Shown: piece after piece, positions 60,959-62,420 of the stretch
How the letters are laid out: each line of letters starts with the position of its first letter
Numbering within the stretch: position 1 is the first letter of the stretch
Assembly: GCF_004364245.1 (NCBI RefSeq)
Contig: NZ_SOAV01000017.1
Coordinates: 1 to 62,420, forward strand
Source of the DNA: Streptomyces sp. BK208
Lineage (GTDB): Bacteria > Actinomycetota > Actinomycetes > Streptomycetales > Streptomycetaceae
Length of the DNA stretch: 62,420 nt
Reading direction: 5' to 3'
Program-made: the position numbers and the translations under genes
Notes under the pieces: generated by a model
The model's database searches: none
What the model was told of the DNA's origin: nothing
Seen by the model: only the letters and a program-made list of their open reading frames with translations

Positions 60959-62042
60959 GACCGGCGCCGCGACCGGGTCCGGCCCCGTCGGCCCGGACCT
61001 GCGGCACCACGGGGACGCCGAGGTGCGCGACGACGGTTCGGCGCTGGTGGACCTCGCGGTGAACGTCCGTACCGGCACTCCCCCGGCGTGGCTGCGGGAG
61101 CACGTCGCCGCCTCGCTCGGCTCGCTCGCCGCCTACCCGGACGGGCGGGCCGCCCGGGCGGCGGTGGCGGCGCGGCACGGTCTGCCGGTGGAGCGGGTGC
61201 TGCTGACGGCCGGCGCGGCGGAGGCGTTCGTGCTGCTGGCGCGGGCGCTGAAGGTGCGCAGGCCGGTCGTGGTGCACCCCCAGTTCACCGAGCCCGAGGC
61301 GGCGCTGCGGGACGCGGGGCACTCGGTCGGGCGGGTGGTCCTGCGGGAGGCGGACGGCTTCCGCCTCGACGCGGCGGCGGTCCCCGAGGACGCCGATCTG
61401 GTGGTGGTGGGCAACCCGACGAACCCGACCTCGGTGCTGCACCCGGCCGGTGTGCTCGCGGCGCTGGCCCGGCCCGGGCGGACGCTGGTCGTCGACGAGG
61501 CGTTCATGGACGCGGTGCCGGGCGAGCGCGAGGCGCTGGCCGGGCGGACGGACGTACCGGGGCTCGTCGTCCTGCGCAGCCTCACCAAGACGTGGGGGCT
61601 GGCAGGGCTGCGCATCGGGTACGTCCTCGCGGACCCGGAGACGGTCGGCGCCCTGGAGCGCGCCCAGCCGCTGTGGCCGGTGTCCACGCCCGCGCTTGCG
61701 GCGGCCGAGGTCTGCGTGGCGCCGCGGGCGCTGGCGGAGGCCGCCCACGCCGCCCACCGCACCGCCGCCGACCGGGGCCGTCTCCTCGCCGGGCTCGCGC
61801 GGTTCGCCGGAGCCGGGGTGCGGACCGTGGGCCCGGCAGAGGGGCCCTTCGTCCTGCTCCACGTCCCGGACGGCGCCGCCGTGCGGCACCGGTTGCGCGG
61901 CCTGGGGTACGCGGTGCGGCGCGGGGACACGTTCCCGGGGCTGGGCGGGGACTGGCTGCGCCTGGCGGTACGGGACCGGGCGACGACGGACGGCTTCCTG
62001 CACGCGCTGGAGCACGCCCTGGCGGCACCGGGACCGGCCTGA
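60942..62042 (+). CDS. cobC: CobC-like L-threonine-O-3-phosphate decarboxylase
   Basis: The 366-residue class I/II aminotransferase-fold PLP enzyme matches CobC/CobD-decarboxylase: DLRHHGDAEVRDDGSALVDL at the N-terminus, AAYPDGRAARAAVAARHGL, VVGNPTNPTSVLHPAG (PLP/substrate), VVDEAFMDAVPGE, the PLP-Lys in SLTKTWGLAGLRIGYVLADP and a C-terminal Arg in WLRLAVRD. It makes (R)-1-amino-2-propanol phosphate for the lower loop. The start is uncertain: ATG 60942 is chosen, 60930 is possible; both lie inside the cbiX relic's His tail. Confidence 0.88.
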   Translation: MRTHTETGAATGSGPVGPDLRHHGDAEVRDDGSALVDLAVNVRTGTPPAWLREHVAASLGSLAAYPDGRAARAAVAARHGLPVERVLLTAGAAEAFVLLARALKVRRPVVVHPQFTEPEAALRDAGHSVGRVVLREADGFRLDAAAVPEDADLVVVGNPTNPTSVLHPAGVLAALARPGRTLVVDEAFMDAVPGEREALAGRTDVPGLVVLRSLTKTWGLAGLRIGYVLADPETVGALERAQPLWPVSTPALAAAEVCVAPRALAEAAHAAHRTAADRGRLLAGLARFAGAGVRTVGPAEGPFVLLHVPDGAAVRHRLRGLGYAVRRGDTFPGLGGDWLRLAVRDRATTDGFLHALEHALAAPGPA

Positions 62043-62374
62043 GGGCCACGGCCCCGGCGGCACCCTGGCCAGTCCCCCCGGCCTGTGCCGGACCAAGGCC
62101 GGGGCCCGGCCGCTCGCCCGAACCGGGACCGCGACGCCGGCCGCGACGGTGGCGGTGGCGGTCGGGACCGACCCGACGGCGCACCGCCCCGGCAGACCCG
62201 GCGATCAGCCCGCCTGCGCCGGGCCAGGACCGAAGCTCCGCCGCCCGCCAGAACGAAGACCGGGCCACCGGCCGCGACGTACGGCGTCGACGGCAGACGT
62301 GACGGCAGCCGTGACGGTGGCGGCGGCAGCCGGGACACGCCCGACGGGCCACCACCCCGGCCGAAACCCCGCGA
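62043..62374. repeat. Degenerate tandem duplication, about 168 bases
   Basis: The stretch 62131-62250 aligns with 62299-62420 at roughly 85 percent identity by eye, sharing GGCCAGGACC-type and GCGATCAGCCC segments, with a period near 168 bases. On the minus strand the repeated part encodes the end of a membrane-anchor-like tail (V-L-A-R-R-R-R). The left copy has lost its stop and looks decayed. No complete gene is seen here. Confidence 0.55.
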
Positions 62375-62420
62375 TCAGCCCCGCCTGCGCCGGGCCAGGA
62401 CGCACAGCCCCGCCACCCGC
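62375..62420 (-). CDS. 3' end of a leftward gene entering from the right edge
   Basis: On the minus strand a frame open to the window edge ends RVAGLCVLARRRRG and TGA at 62375-62377. A short hydrophobic run followed by four Arg is the typical C-terminus of secreted or sortase-anchored actinobacterial surface proteins. Only about 15 codons are visible, so the product cannot be named. The preceding repeat shows a second decayed copy of this end. Confidence 0.4.
   Translation of the reverse strand, partial: RVAGLCVLARRRRG

Overview
The window comes from a high-GC actinobacterial chromosome, almost certainly a Streptomyces close to the S. coelicolor / S. lividans group. Evidence: very high G+C with strong G/C bias at third codon positions, many GTG starts, a chaplin gene of the ChpE type, HrdB-like promoters, and a gene order (mpg, spo0M, chpE, serB, fabI-fabG, tldD-tldE, tyrS, moaA, actP, pit, cobalamin genes) that I recall as the SCO179x-SCO186x core region. 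It is core chromosome: no prophage, no complete insertion sequence, no CRISPR array and no tRNA were seen.

Layout. 1-421: upstream leader and promoter of a ribosomal RNA operon that runs leftward out of the window. 418-9180: DNA repair glycosylase, Spo0M, PEBP, HNH, SPFH/NfeD pair, ABC ATPase, chaplin ChpE and a LuxR-type two-component system. 9399-19930: SDR plus QueA-like protein, a secreted lytic transglycosylase with a structured leader, a double-FHA ABC exporter, SerB, SixA, small membrane proteins, and an MFS transporter divergent from a GntR regulator. 20044-30706: fatty acid synthesis (fabI, fabG), TldD/TldE, TyrS, MoaA and an acetate-type symporter with its DUF485 partner. 31118-39102: secreted subtilase, CopD-like protein, DEDDh exonuclease with BRCT, SURF1, GH15, SDR. 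39219-42502: an Asp23/AmaP envelope-stress cluster. 42705-51896: enoyl-CoA hydratase, the small DNA-binding protein Gbn with a dense GATC cluster upstream, an ABC-F protein with a possible leader peptide, hydrolase, aldolase, and a Pit phosphate transporter behind a PHO box. 52030-62042: a cobalamin riboswitch followed by cbiB, cobQ, chelatase, cobO, cobB, then ZIP, cobE and cobC.

The most striking result is in the cobalamin locus. Two short ORFs translationally coupled to their neighbours look like internally deleted relics of two cobalt chelatases: a 106-codon remnant of cobN (normally about 1,200 codons) and a 91-codon remnant of cbiX. In both, the extreme N-terminus is joined in frame to the extreme C-terminus, and conserved residues are eroded (Leu to Pro in cobN; loss of both cysteines in cbiX). 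The stop/start overlaps on either side are kept, so the operon can still be translated as a chain. The late steps (cobQ, cobO, cobB, cbiB, cobC) look intact, which suggests the organism has lost or relocated cobalt insertion while keeping amidation, adenosylation and salvage.

Other regulatory signals: an rRNA promoter whose -35 hexamer contains the stop codon of mpg, a structured 5' leader before the transglycosylase, a cluster of six GATC sites upstream of gbn, a CTAG cluster between the two-component system and the SDR gene, a miniature inverted-repeat element at the stop codon of an SDR gene, and a duplicated gene 3' end at the right edge.
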